A stretch of 29,050 nt of DNA. Origin: Mycolicibacterium porcinum. GTDB lineage: Bacteria > Actinomycetota > Actinomycetes > Mycobacteriales > Mycobacteriaceae. Positions 15,186-27,415 of this stretch are shown one piece after another. The notes beneath the pieces were generated by a model. That model did not search any database and was not told where the DNA came from. It worked only from the letters and a program-made list of their open reading frames with translations. A program made the translations under genes and the position numbers. The DNA lies in contig MSTD01000045.1 in assembly GCA_001942045.1 (NCBI GenBank), positions 17,999 through 47,048 on the forward strand, in the 5' to 3' direction. Each line of letters starts with the position of its first letter. Positions within the stretch are counted from its first letter, which is position 1.

Positions 15186-16154
15186 TCAGGCCGAGGTGGA
15201 CGGCTCCGGAACGACCCGGGCACCACTCACGGGACCACTGGCCACCCGCACGGTCCGGCACACACCTGCCCCGGCCAGCTCGGCGCCGACATCAACCGCC
15301 GACGTCGATGACGGGCACAGGAACGCGCACGTCGGACCCGATCCGGACACGATGCCGGCCAGCGCTCCGGCCTCCACCCCGGCCCGCAATGTCCGGCGCA
15401 GGTCCGGGTACAGGCTCAGCGCGGCCGGCTGAAGGTCATTGCCCAACAGGGCGGCCAGTTCGGCCGGATCCCCGGACGCCAGCGCGGCCAGCACCGGCTC
15501 GGGTTCTTCGGCGCGGGGCGGGCCTCCGGTCGAGGTGTCCGCACGCAGCCGATCCAGCTCGCCGAACACCTTCGGAGTGGAAAGCCCCTTGTGCGCGAAC
15601 GCCAGCACCCAGTGGAAGGTGTTACGGGCCAGGACCGTGGCGAGTTCCTCACCGCGGCCGGTGCCCAGCGCCGTGCCGCCGTGCAACGCGAACGGGACAT
15701 CGCTGCCCAACCGCGCGGCCAGCGCGTGCAGATCCCGACGCGGCACCCCCAGCTCCCACAGCGTGTTCATCGCCACCAGGACCGCGGCGGCATCCGCACT
15801 ACCGCCGGCCATGCCACCGGCCACCGGGATCGACTTGTCGATGCTGATCGCCACGTCCGGCGACCGGCCCACGTGCTCGGCCATCAGCTCAGCGGCGCGC
15901 CAGGCCAGGTTGCGCTCGTCGGTGGGCACCGACTCCACGCCCTCCCCCTGGACCGTCAGCGACATCATGTCGGAGTTACGCACCGTCACCTCGTCCAACA
16001 GCGACACAGCGTGGAACACCGTGGTGAGGTCGTGGTAGCCGTCGTCGCGGACATCGCCGACGGCCAGGTACAGATTCACCTTGCCGGGGACGCGCACGGT
16101 GACAGAGCCGGTGGGAACCCACTCGGAGGCGGTACTGCCGTCGGATGCTGACAC
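15186..16154 (-). CDS. ispE: 4-diphosphocytidyl-2-C-methyl-D-erythritol kinase
   Basis: IspE is the ATP-dependent kinase of the methylerythritol phosphate route to isoprenoids. The GHMP-kinase motifs are clear: [14 protein letters not shown] near the N-terminus, the ATP loop [15 protein letters not shown] in the middle and [10 protein letters not shown] near the C-terminus. The frame also has a GTG at 16160, but GTG at 16154 (322 residues) is preferred because TAGTGT lies exactly 7 bases upstream, consistent with a leaderless mRNA. In many actinobacteria ispE follows ksgA directly; here a reversed protein kinase gene lies between them, so ispE needs its own promoter. Confidence 0.96.
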   Translation of the reverse strand: MSASDGSTASEWVPTGSVTVRVPGKVNLYLAVGDVRDDGYHDLTTVFHAVSLLDEVTVRNSDMMSLTVQGEGVESVPTDERNLAWRAAELMAEHVGRSPDVAISIDKSIPVAGGMAGGSADAAAVLVAMNTLWELGVPRRDLHALAARLGSDVPFALHGGTALGTGRGEELATVLARNTFHWVLAFAHKGLSTPKVFGELDRLRADTSTGGPPRAEEPEPVLAALASGDPAELAALLGNDLQPAALSLYPDLRRTLRAGVEAGALAGIVSGSGPTCAFLCPSSTSAVDVGAELAGAGVCRTVRVASGPVSGARVVPEPSTSA

Positions 16155-16209
16155 GGCCACGACACTATCGCCGCCAACCCGCGGTTGTCGGTGAACTTAA
16201 GCTGAGACG

Positions 16210-17073
16210 GTGCCCTCATCTGAGGTGATCGTCACGGGATACACCGCGGTGAAAGTCGTGGGGACCGGCGGTTCGGCCGTCGTGTACCTGGCCGAGAACC
16301 CCGACGGGGCTTCCGTCGCGCTCAAGGTTCTCGACGATCAGCACCGGCGGCCGGCGCAGCTGGCCCGGCTGCAGCGCGAGTTCGACTTCGCCCGCCGGCT
16401 CACGCACCCCAACATCGTCAGGGTGTACGCGGCAGGCCCGGGTTGGCTGGCGATGGAGCTGCTCGGCGGCACGGCGAGCAATCTGACCGGCATCGCCGAG
16501 CGGCTCACCGCGTTGACCCAGATCGCCGGGGCACTGGATTACGCGCACCGGCAAGGAATCGTGCACTGTGACGTCAAGCCCGCCAATATCCTTGTCGATC
16601 AACCCTTTTCGCGCGCCGTTCTGATCGACTTCGGCGTGGCCCACTCGATGGCCCAGGATGTCGCCGCGCGCCTGGCCAACGATCGATCCGCGCGGATGAG
16701 CCTCGACCCGGCCCGGCGCATCACTCGTCAGACATTCCAGCCGCATCCGAATATCCAAGCGTCACTGCCCTATTCGGCACCCGAACTGCTCGTCGGGAGG
16801 ACACCGTCGGCGGCGACGGACCAGTACGCACTCGCCTGCACGACGGTCGAACTGCTGACCGGGTCGCCGCCGTTCACCGCCGATACCGCGCTGACCCTGA
16901 TTGATCAGCAGCTATATAGTCGGCCGCCACGAATATCGCAGCGCTGCAGCTGGATTCCACGCGCAGCGGACTCGATCATCGCCAAAGCCATGGCGAAGGA
17001 ACCGGACCGCAGGCACGACTCGTGTGCGGAGTTCGTCAGGCTGATCAGCGAGGCCATCGAGCCGCCGATGTGA
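16210..17073 (+). CDS. Soluble Ser/Thr protein kinase, non-RD type
   Basis: The 287-residue product is a bare kinase domain without membrane segment or sensor domain. The glycine loop is GTGGSAVVY (residues 18-26), the ATP-binding lysine Lys39 in VALKVLD, the catalytic loop IVHCDVKPANILVD (residues 117-130), DFG at 140-142 and the APE-like YSAPELL. The usual HRD is HCD, so this is a non-RD kinase and probably not switched by classical activation-loop phosphorylation. It lies on the opposite strand between ksgA and ispE, which are adjacent in M. tuberculosis, so it was probably inserted. The GTG start has TAAGCT 6 bases upstream, suggesting a leaderless transcript. Its stop codon lies inside a long palindrome. 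Confidence 0.92.
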   Translation: MPSSEVIVTGYTAVKVVGTGGSAVVYLAENPDGASVALKVLDDQHRRPAQLARLQREFDFARRLTHPNIVRVYAAGPGWLAMELLGGTASNLTGIAERLTALTQIAGALDYAHRQGIVHCDVKPANILVDQPFSRAVLIDFGVAHSMAQDVAARLANDRSARMSLDPARRITRQTFQPHPNIQASLPYSAPELLVGRTPSAATDQYALACTTVELLTGSPPFTADTALTLIDQQLYSRPPRISQRCSWIPRAADSIIAKAMAKEPDRRHDSCAEFVRLISEAIEPPM

Positions 17074-17116
17074 AGAAGATCGCGAGTTTGTCGAACAAGC
17101 TCGCGATCTTCTTCAC
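17070..17116. terminator. Long perfect hairpin between kinase and ksgA
   Basis: GTGAAGAAGATCGCGAG (17070-17086) and CTCGCGATCTTCTTCAC (17100-17116) are perfect 17-bp arms. The loop can pair further (TTTGT with ACAAG, one T-G pair), giving about 22 pairs around a 3-base tip. The left arm contains the kinase stop codon. Its place between two converging genes suggests a bidirectional terminator, although no T-run follows. Confidence 0.75.
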
Positions 17117-17131
17117 ATTCGGAACATCCGG

Positions 17132-19251
<2,120 letters not shown>

Positions 19252-20106
19252 CTAGACCGGCAGGCTCCCGTTAAGTCCGTACACCCGCGCCGCAGTGGCT
19301 GCGGTCTCGGACGCGACCTCTTCGGCGGGCCGGTCCAGCAACTCCGCGAGTGCCCGCACAGTGTATGGGAGACAGTACGGCTCGTTCGGGGCCCCGCGGA
19401 ACGGGTGCGGAGTGAGAAACGGCGCGTCGGTCTCCACCAAGAGCTGCCCCGACGGAATCACTCGAGCGGCTTCGCGCAGCTCAGCAGCATTTTTGAAGCT
19501 GACGGTGCCCGAAAGGCTCAACACCCAGCCCGCCTCGACACAAGTGTGGGCCATCTCCGGTCCCGACGAAAAACAGTGGAAGATCACTTTTTCGGGCGCC
19601 CCCTCGGCGCGCAGCACGTCGAGAACCTCGGCATCGGCGTCGCGGTTGTGGATCATCAGCGGCTTGCCCGTGCGCTTGGCCAGGTCGATGTGCCACGCGA
19701 ACCCCTCGCGCTGCTCGGCCGGTGTCGCGCAGCCCTCCAGCCGACCCGGCCAGTACAGGTCCATCCCGGTCTCTCCCACCGCGACAACCCGCGGATGGAC
19801 GGCCAGCCGCTCCAGCTCGGCCTTGGCTGCGTCATCGAGCACATTGGCCCGGGTCGGGTGTAGCGCCACCGCCCCGAAAACCCGTTCATCAGCCTCGACG
19901 GCGGTGGTCACCCACCGCGCCGAGTCCAGGTCATCGGCGATCGTGACCGCCTGGCCCACCCCGACAGCGGCCGCACGGTCCATGATCGCGCGGACATCTT
20001 CGGCGGTCTGTGCACCGCAGGCGTCGAGATGGGTGTGTGCGTCGACCAGCGGAGCCAACGGCTCGGGGGCTGGCGGCTTCTCCCTGGCTGTGCGTTTCGA
20101 ACCCAC
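19252..20106 (-). CDS. tatD: TatD-family metal-dependent deoxyribonuclease
   Basis: TatD enzymes are metal-dependent nucleases of the amidohydrolase fold. The 284-residue product shows the metal-binding DAHTHLD, the Glu in [28 protein letters not shown] and the final [11 protein letters not shown]. The frame stays open far upstream, antisense to metG, but the TatD domain begins near [12 protein letters not shown] at 20106 is chosen because TATGGT lies 6 bases before it and the preceding sequence belongs to the metG promoter. rpfB follows after 63 bp. Confidence 0.93.
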   Translation of the reverse strand: MGSKRTAREKPPAPEPLAPLVDAHTHLDACGAQTAEDVRAIMDRAAAVGVGQAVTIADDLDSARWVTTAVEADERVFGAVALHPTRANVLDDAAKAELERLAVHPRVVAVGETGMDLYWPGRLEGCATPAEQREGFAWHIDLAKRTGKPLMIHNRDADAEVLDVLRAEGAPEKVIFHCFSSGPEMAHTCVEAGWVLSLSGTVSFKNAAELREAARVIPSGQLLVETDAPFLTPHPFRGAPNEPYCLPYTVRALAELLDRPAEEVASETAATAARVYGLNGSLPV

Positions 20107-20130
20107 CGCAACACCATAAGGTGGGACCAA
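20107..20130. promoter_or_regulatory. Overlapping divergent leaderless promoters of tatD and metG
   Basis: The sequence ACCATAAGGT (20113-20122) reads as TAAGGT on the plus strand, 8 bases before the metG ATG, and as TATGGT on the minus strand, 6 bases before the tatD GTG. Both fit the TANNNT -10 form and they share the same TA base pair step (20117-20118). Only 24 bp separate the two start codons, so both mRNAs should begin at or next to their start codons. Confidence 0.55.
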
Positions 20131-23029
<2,899 letters not shown>

Positions 23030-23037
23030 GCCCACCC

Positions 23038-23064
23038 GTAGGTGATGTGGGTCACATCACCTAC
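23038..23064. terminator. Perfect 12-bp hairpin behind gdhA
   Basis: GTAGGTGATGTG (23038-23049) and CACATCACCTAC (23053-23064) are perfect arms with a 3-base loop GGT. The hairpin starts 9 bp after the gdhA stop and could terminate the metG-gdhA transcript. It also ends 5 bp ahead of the predicted ECF41 -35 box, so an operator role for the next operon is possible. No T-run follows. Confidence 0.6.
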
Positions 23065-23069
23065 GGCAC

Positions 23070-23096
23070 TGTCACAAACCCGGGTCGCGCGGTGTC
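23070..23096 (+). promoter_or_regulatory. ECF41-type sigma factor promoter
   Basis: TGTCACA (23070-23076), 16 bases and TGTC (23093-23096) closely match the ECF41 promoter pattern TGTCACA-N16/17-CGTC known from other bacteria, with one mismatch in the -10 box. The site lies ahead of an operon whose second gene encodes an ECF41 sigma factor, so it is probably the sigma factor's own target. The transcript would start near 23102, about 30 bases before the oxidoreductase ATG. Confidence 0.65.
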
Positions 23097-23132
23097 TTGA
23101 GGGCATAAGCCCTTGAGACAGGAGATGCTCCC

Positions 23133-24326
23133 ATGACCGATAGAACTGCGCACAACACCCGAGTCGTCGTGATCGGCGGAGGTTACGCCGGGGTGCTGGC
23201 TGCCAACCGGCTGCAGGGCACCCCGGGAGTGGCTGTGACGCTGGTCAATCCGCGACCCGAATTCGTCGAGCGCATCCGGCTGCACCAGTTGGCGGTCGGC
23301 GGTGACGACGCCACCGAGGCCTACGACACGCTGCTGGGCAGCGGGGTCCGGTTGCTCGTCGACGGGGCCGATCACATCGACGCCGCCATCCGTCAGGTGC
23401 AGCTGACCTCTGGCGATGTGCTCGACTACGACTACCTGGTGTACGCCGTCGGCAGCACCGCCGGTGTGCCCGCCTCAGTGCCCGGTGCGGCCGAATTCGC
23501 TTATCCCCTTTCGGAACTCGAACAGGCCCAGCGGCTGAATTCCCGCCTGCAGGACGTACCGATGTCGGCCCCGGTGGTCGTCGTCGGCGGTGGCCTGACC
23601 GGCATCGAGGCCGCAGGCGAGCTCGCCGAGCAGGGCCGCGCGGTCACGCTGGTCACCGACGTGGTCGGGGCGTCCCTGGGCACCGGGGCGCGTCGTTCGG
23701 TCGTGAAGGCGCTGACCAAACTCGGTGTCTCGATCGTCGACGGACCCGAGATCCTGGTGACCGGGGTGGAGCCCGACGCCATCACGCTGGCCGACGGAAA
23801 CCGGCTGCCCAGCGCCGTCACGGTGTGGACCACCGGGTTCGGGGTTCCCGGGCTGGCCGCGGCCAGCGGCCTGCGTACCGACGAGTTGGGCCGGCTGCTC
23901 ACCGACGAAACACTGACCAGCATCGACGACGCACGCATCGTCGGAGCCGGCGACGCCGCCTCACCGTCGGGGATTCCGCTGCGGATGAGCTGCCAGTCGG
24001 CAGGCCCGATGGGCGTCCAGGCCGCCAACACCGTGCTGGCTCGGATCGCGGGGGCCGAACCCAAGGAGATCAACCAGGCCTTCGCCGGGCAGTGCGTGAG
24101 CGTCGGCCGGAAGTACGGCACGGTGCAGCTGTGCCACTCCGACGACAGCCCGCGCCGCGTCTTCATCGGCGGACGCGCGGCCGCCTTCTTCAAGGAGCAG
24201 GTGTGCCGGGCGACCCTGACGTTCCTGCACAAGGAGGGCGTCAAGCCGGGGACGTACTTCTGGTTCAAGGGCGACAACCGGGCACGCCAGCTCGCCGAGG
24301 CCCAGCAGGGGACACTGGTCCGATGA
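23133..24326 (+). CDS. FAD-dependent NAD(P) oxidoreductase (NDH-2-like), ECF41-associated
   Basis: The 397-residue product is a two-dinucleotide-binding flavoprotein: the FAD site VVVIGGGYAGVLAANRL near the N-terminus, the NAD(P) site VVVVGGGLTGIEAAGELAEQG around residue 148 and the flavin-contacting RIVGAGDAA near residue 270. It resembles type II NADH dehydrogenases and related disulfide reductases but has no C-terminal membrane anchor. AGGAG precedes the ATG. The stop overlaps the sigma factor start (ATGA), so the two are translationally coupled. ECF41 sigma factors are typically paired with an oxidoreductase, decarboxylase or epimerase gene; this gene fills that place. Confidence 0.92.
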   Translation: MTDRTAHNTRVVVIGGGYAGVLAANRLQGTPGVAVTLVNPRPEFVERIRLHQLAVGGDDATEAYDTLLGSGVRLLVDGADHIDAAIRQVQLTSGDVLDYDYLVYAVGSTAGVPASVPGAAEFAYPLSELEQAQRLNSRLQDVPMSAPVVVVGGGLTGIEAAGELAEQGRAVTLVTDVVGASLGTGARRSVVKALTKLGVSIVDGPEILVTGVEPDAITLADGNRLPSAVTVWTTGFGVPGLAAASGLRTDELGRLLTDETLTSIDDARIVGAGDAASPSGIPLRMSCQSAGPMGVQAANTVLARIAGAEPKEINQAFAGQCVSVGRKYGTVQLCHSDDSPRRVFIGGRAAAFFKEQVCRATLTFLHKEGVKPGTYFWFKGDNRARQLAEAQQGTLVR

Positions 24327-25261
24327 GCACCCCCGGCGCAGACAACTCGGTCTCGAACTCGAATGAACACGCCGAACGGTTCACGCTGCTGCGGCCGCTG
24401 TTGTTCACCATCGCCTACGAGATCCTCGGCTCGGCAACCGAATCCGACGATGTGCTGCAGGAGAGTTATCTGCGCTGGGCCGACGTGGACCTGGCGACGG
24501 TGACCGACACCAAGGCCTATCTGGCCAAGTTGGTCACCCGCCAGGCCCTCAACGCGCTGCGCGCCGAATCGAGGCGCCGCGAGGAGTACGTGGGCCCGTG
24601 GCTGCCCGAGCCGCTGCTGCTGTCCCCCGACAGTTTCGGCGACGCCGGCGATCCGTCAGCGGATGTGGTTCTGGCCGAGTCGGTTTCGATGGCCATGCTG
24701 GTGGTCCTGGAGACACTCACCCCGGACGAGCGGGCGGTGTTCGTGCTGCGCGAGGTATTCGGGTTCAGCCACGACGAAATCGCTTCGGCGATCGGTAAAT
24801 CCAGTGCATCGGTGCGCCAGATGGCACACCGGGCCCGCAACCACGTGCAGTCCCGCCGCAAGCGGTTCGAATCGGTCGACCCGCAGGTGTCGACCGAAGT
24901 CACGCAGCGGTTCTTCGCCGCGGCAACCACCGGCGACATGAACGCGCTGCTGGAGCTTCTCGCGCCGGACGTGGTGTGGACCGCCGACAGCGACGGCAAG
25001 CGCAGCGCCGCCCGACGGCCGGTGTCCGGGGCGCAGTCGGTGGCGAAGCTGGTGATAGGTCTGATGCGGTTCGTCGCTCACGGCGGCCGTTTCGAACCGA
25101 CGACCTACAACAACTCCCCCGCGTTCAAGATGTACCTCGACGACAACTTCGAGGGCGTGGTCACCGTCGAAGTCGTCGACGGCAAGATCACGCATTTCTA
25201 CGCGATGCGCAATCCGGACAAGCTGACCGGCGTCGACATTCCGCGAGTGATCAGCCGGTAG
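24323..25261 (+). CDS. sigJ: ECF41-family RNA polymerase sigma factor (SigJ-like)
   Basis: The 312-residue product has sigma region 2 (about residues 20-90), region 4 (about 125-175, with FGFSHDEIASAIGKSSASVRQ) and a C-terminal SnoaL-like domain (about 185-300). The ECF41 landmarks are present: WLPEP in the linker between regions 2 and 4, a DGGGK-like DSDGK followed by RRPVSGA, and NPDKL near the end. In this group the C-terminal domain replaces an anti-sigma factor and modulates activity. It is coupled to the oxidoreductase upstream and followed by a palindromic terminator-like repeat. The symbol sigJ is given by similarity; orthology to M. tuberculosis SigJ is not shown. Confidence 0.92.
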   Translation: MSTPGADNSVSNSNEHAERFTLLRPLLFTIAYEILGSATESDDVLQESYLRWADVDLATVTDTKAYLAKLVTRQALNALRAESRRREEYVGPWLPEPLLLSPDSFGDAGDPSADVVLAESVSMAMLVVLETLTPDERAVFVLREVFGFSHDEIASAIGKSSASVRQMAHRARNHVQSRRKRFESVDPQVSTEVTQRFFAAATTGDMNALLELLAPDVVWTADSDGKRSAARRPVSGAQSVAKLVIGLMRFVAHGGRFEPTTYNNSPAFKMYLDDNFEGVVTVEVVDGKITHFYAMRNPDKLTGVDIPRVISR

Positions 25262-25269
25262 CTTCCTCC

Positions 25270-25333
25270 CCGCGAGCAGTCGTAAAACTGCCCATTTTCA
25301 CGCGGAAATGGGCAGTTTTGCGTCTGCTCGCGG
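25270..25333. repeat. Dispersed palindromic element, copy 2 (possible sigma-gene terminator)
   Basis: CCGCGAGCAG (25270-25279) and CTGCTCGCGG (25324-25333) are the outer arms, the same as in copy 1 at 10082-10145. The inner stem differs: AAAACTGCCCATTT (25284-25297) pairs perfectly with AAATGGGCAGTTTT (25306-25319) around an 8-base loop. It sits between the sigma factor stop and the pabB ribosome binding site, so it probably ends the sigma operon. Confidence 0.85.
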
Positions 25334-25352
25334 AAGGAAGCAAGCTTGCTGC

Positions 25353-26585
25353 ATGCGGATCGAGCGGCTCGGCGTCCTGGGCGATGCCCCGGCGGTGCTG
25401 CGCGGTGTCGCCGCGGCCGCCCGGGCCGCGGGCCTGGCGCCGCCGGCCGCGGTGATCGGCGACTGGTTCGGCTCACGGGCGGTGATCGCGCCCTCGGTTT
25501 CGGTGACCACGGCAGCGCCGGAAACCTGCTTCGATGTCGCTCAGGACGCCACAGGACCGGCGGGCAGCGTGGGTGGCGGCTGGTTCGGTTACCTGTGTTA
25601 CCCGGATCCGGGCGCCGACGGCACACCGTCACGGATCCCGGTGGCTGCGGGCGGCTGGTCGGACTGCGTGCTGCGTCAAGACGCCGACGGCCTCTGGTGG
25701 TTCGAAAGCCTCAGTGGCGCAGCACTTCCCAGCTGGCTTCGAGCACTGGAGGCGGCTGAACCACAGGGCTACACCCTGAGCTGGGTGGCCCCCGATCGCG
25801 CCGATCACCGCCGTGGCGTGCTGGCCTGCCTTGACGCCATCGCGGCGGGTGAGGTGTACCAGGCCTGTGTGTGCACCAGGTTCACCGGCCACATCGCCGG
25901 CGAGCCGATCGACTTCTTCACCGAGGCAGTGGCCCGCACCGCACCGGCACGGGCCGCCTACCTGGCCGGCGACTGGGGCGCGGTGGCCTCGCTGTCACCA
26001 GAGTTGTTCCTGCGCCGGACGGGTACCTCCGTCGCCTCGAGCCCGATCAAGGGCACGCTGCCGTCGTCCGCCGATCCGGCGGCCCTGCGGGCCTCGGTCA
26101 AGGACGTCGCCGAGAACGTCATGATCGTCGACCTGGTGCGCAACGACCTCGGACGAGTGGCGACCACCGGCACCGTGACGGTGCCCGAACTGCTCGCGGT
26201 GCACCCGGCCCCCGGGGTCTGGCACCTGGTCTCGACGGTCACCGCCGAGGTGCCCGTGCACGTGGCGACGAGCGCGCTGCTCGAGGCCACCTTCCCGCCG
26301 GCCTCGGTGACCGGCACACCGAAGCTACGAGCCCGCCAGCTACTCCAGCAGTGGGAACCGGCTCGACGCGGAGTCTATTGCGGGACAGTCGGTTTGGCCT
26401 CGCCCGTGGCGGGCTGCGAGCTCAACGTGGCGATCCGCACCGTGGAGTTCGACCCCGACGGGTCGGCGGTGCTCGGCGTCGGCGGCGGCATCACCGCCGA
26501 TTCCGACGTCGACGCGGAATGGGAGGAATGCCTGCACAAGGCAGCCTCTATCGTTCAGTCCCGGGCGCGCAGCACCGCGTCGTAG
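25353..26585 (+). CDS. pabB: Aminodeoxychorismate synthase component I
   Basis: PabB converts chorismate plus ammonia to 4-amino-4-deoxychorismate for p-aminobenzoate and folate synthesis. The 410-residue product has the chorismate-enzyme signatures SPELFLRR, SSPIKGTLP (the Lys of PIKGT forms the intermediate), ENVMIVDLVRNDLGRV and FPPASVTGTPK. A longer frame begins inside the palindromic element; ATG at 25353 follows GGAAGGAAG and starts the conserved part. The 3' end overlaps the converging rsmI by 31 bp. Place and length fit Rv1005c of M. tuberculosis. Confidence 0.95.
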   Translation: MRIERLGVLGDAPAVLRGVAAAARAAGLAPPAAVIGDWFGSRAVIAPSVSVTTAAPETCFDVAQDATGPAGSVGGGWFGYLCYPDPGADGTPSRIPVAAGGWSDCVLRQDADGLWWFESLSGAALPSWLRALEAAEPQGYTLSWVAPDRADHRRGVLACLDAIAAGEVYQACVCTRFTGHIAGEPIDFFTEAVARTAPARAAYLAGDWGAVASLSPELFLRRTGTSVASSPIKGTLPSSADPAALRASVKDVAENVMIVDLVRNDLGRVATTGTVTVPELLAVHPAPGVWHLVSTVTAEVPVHVATSALLEATFPPASVTGTPKLRARQLLQQWEPARRGVYCGTVGLASPVAGCELNVAIRTVEFDPDGSAVLGVGGGITADSDVDAEWEECLHKAASIVQSRARSTAS

Positions 26586-27391
26586 AGCTCCCGCCTCGAC
26601 GGTGCCCCGGGGTTGGCCGCGATCACCTGGGCGCAGGCGTCCTTGACCCGGATCCCGTCAGCCACCAAGTCCTCGACCTCGGCCACGAGGTCGGGCAGTT
26701 CGACCGTCGGGGTGCCCCCGGCGAGCACCACGGTGATCTCCCCCAGCACGCCGTCGGCGACCCACTCGGCGAGCTCACCCAGACTGCCGCGGCGGATCTC
26801 CTCATGGGTCTTGGTCAGCTCACGGCACACCACGGCGCGTCGCCCCGGACCCAGCACCTCCACAGCGTCGCGCAGGGTCTCGGCCAGCCGGCGCGGGGAT
26901 TCGAAGAACACGGTGGTGCGCGGCTCCGCGGCCAGAGTCTGCAGCCAGGCCAGCCGCGCCGCGTGCTTACGCGGAGCGAAGCCCTCGAAACAGAACCGGT
27001 CGGAGGCCAAACCGGACACCGCCAACGCCGTCGTCACCGCGCTCGGGCCCGGCAGGCAAGTGATCCGCCACCCCGCTTCTATGCAGGCCGCCACCAGGCG
27101 GTAGCCCGGGTCGTTGATCAAGGGCATGCCGGCGTCGCTGACCACGAGTACCGTCGCACCGGCCGCGATCTCCTCCACCAGGCCCGGCACGCGGCTGGCC
27201 TCGTTCTGGTCGAAGAAGCTCATGATCCGGCCCGTCGGCTGCACGCCCAGCGACTGGGCCAGCCCCCGCACGCGGCGGGTGTCCTCGGCCGCGACGATGT
27301 CAGCCGTCTGTAGGGCCTCGACGAGGCGCGCGGACGCGTCGTCGGGCCGGCCCAGCGGCGTGGCGCCGATCAGTAGTTTGCCGGGTGTCAC
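26555..27391 (-). CDS. rsmI: 16S rRNA (cytidine1402-2'-O)-methyltransferase
   Basis: RsmI methylates the ribose of C1402 in the decoding centre of 16S rRNA. The 278-residue product belongs to the tetrapyrrole-methylase fold: GKLLIGATPLG at the N-terminus, VAAEDTRRVRGLAQSL, the SAM loop LVVSDAGMPLINDPGY and CLPGPSAVTTALAVSGL. The open frame continues 378 codons upstream, antisense to pmt, but GTG at 27391 matches the family start and has TAGGCT exactly 7 bases before it, implying a leaderless mRNA. The 3' ends of rsmI and pabB overlap by 31 bp. Confidence 0.95.
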   Translation of the reverse strand: MTPGKLLIGATPLGRPDDASARLVEALQTADIVAAEDTRRVRGLAQSLGVQPTGRIMSFFDQNEASRVPGLVEEIAAGATVLVVSDAGMPLINDPGYRLVAACIEAGWRITCLPGPSAVTTALAVSGLASDRFCFEGFAPRKHAARLAWLQTLAAEPRTTVFFESPRRLAETLRDAVEVLGPGRRAVVCRELTKTHEEIRRGSLGELAEWVADGVLGEITVVLAGGTPTVELPDLVAEVEDLVADGIRVKDACAQVIAANPGAPSRRELYDAVLRARD

Positions 27392-27415
27392 GACCGACAG
27401 CCTACGATCGCTTGC
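27392..27415. promoter_or_regulatory. Overlapping divergent leaderless promoters of rsmI and pmt
   Basis: AGCCTACGAT (27399-27408) reads as TACGAT on the plus strand, 7 bases before the pmt GTG, and as TAGGCT on the minus strand, 7 bases before the rsmI GTG. Both fit TANNNT and share the TA at 27403-27404. The start codons are 24 bp apart, so both transcripts should be leaderless and could compete for RNA polymerase. Confidence 0.55.

Noticed and set aside
23825..24322. Long plus-strand frame running through the oxidoreductase into the sigma factor
   Set aside because: The part before 24323 is an off-frame, Arg-rich shadow. The sigma factor starts at the ATG that overlaps the oxidoreductase stop.
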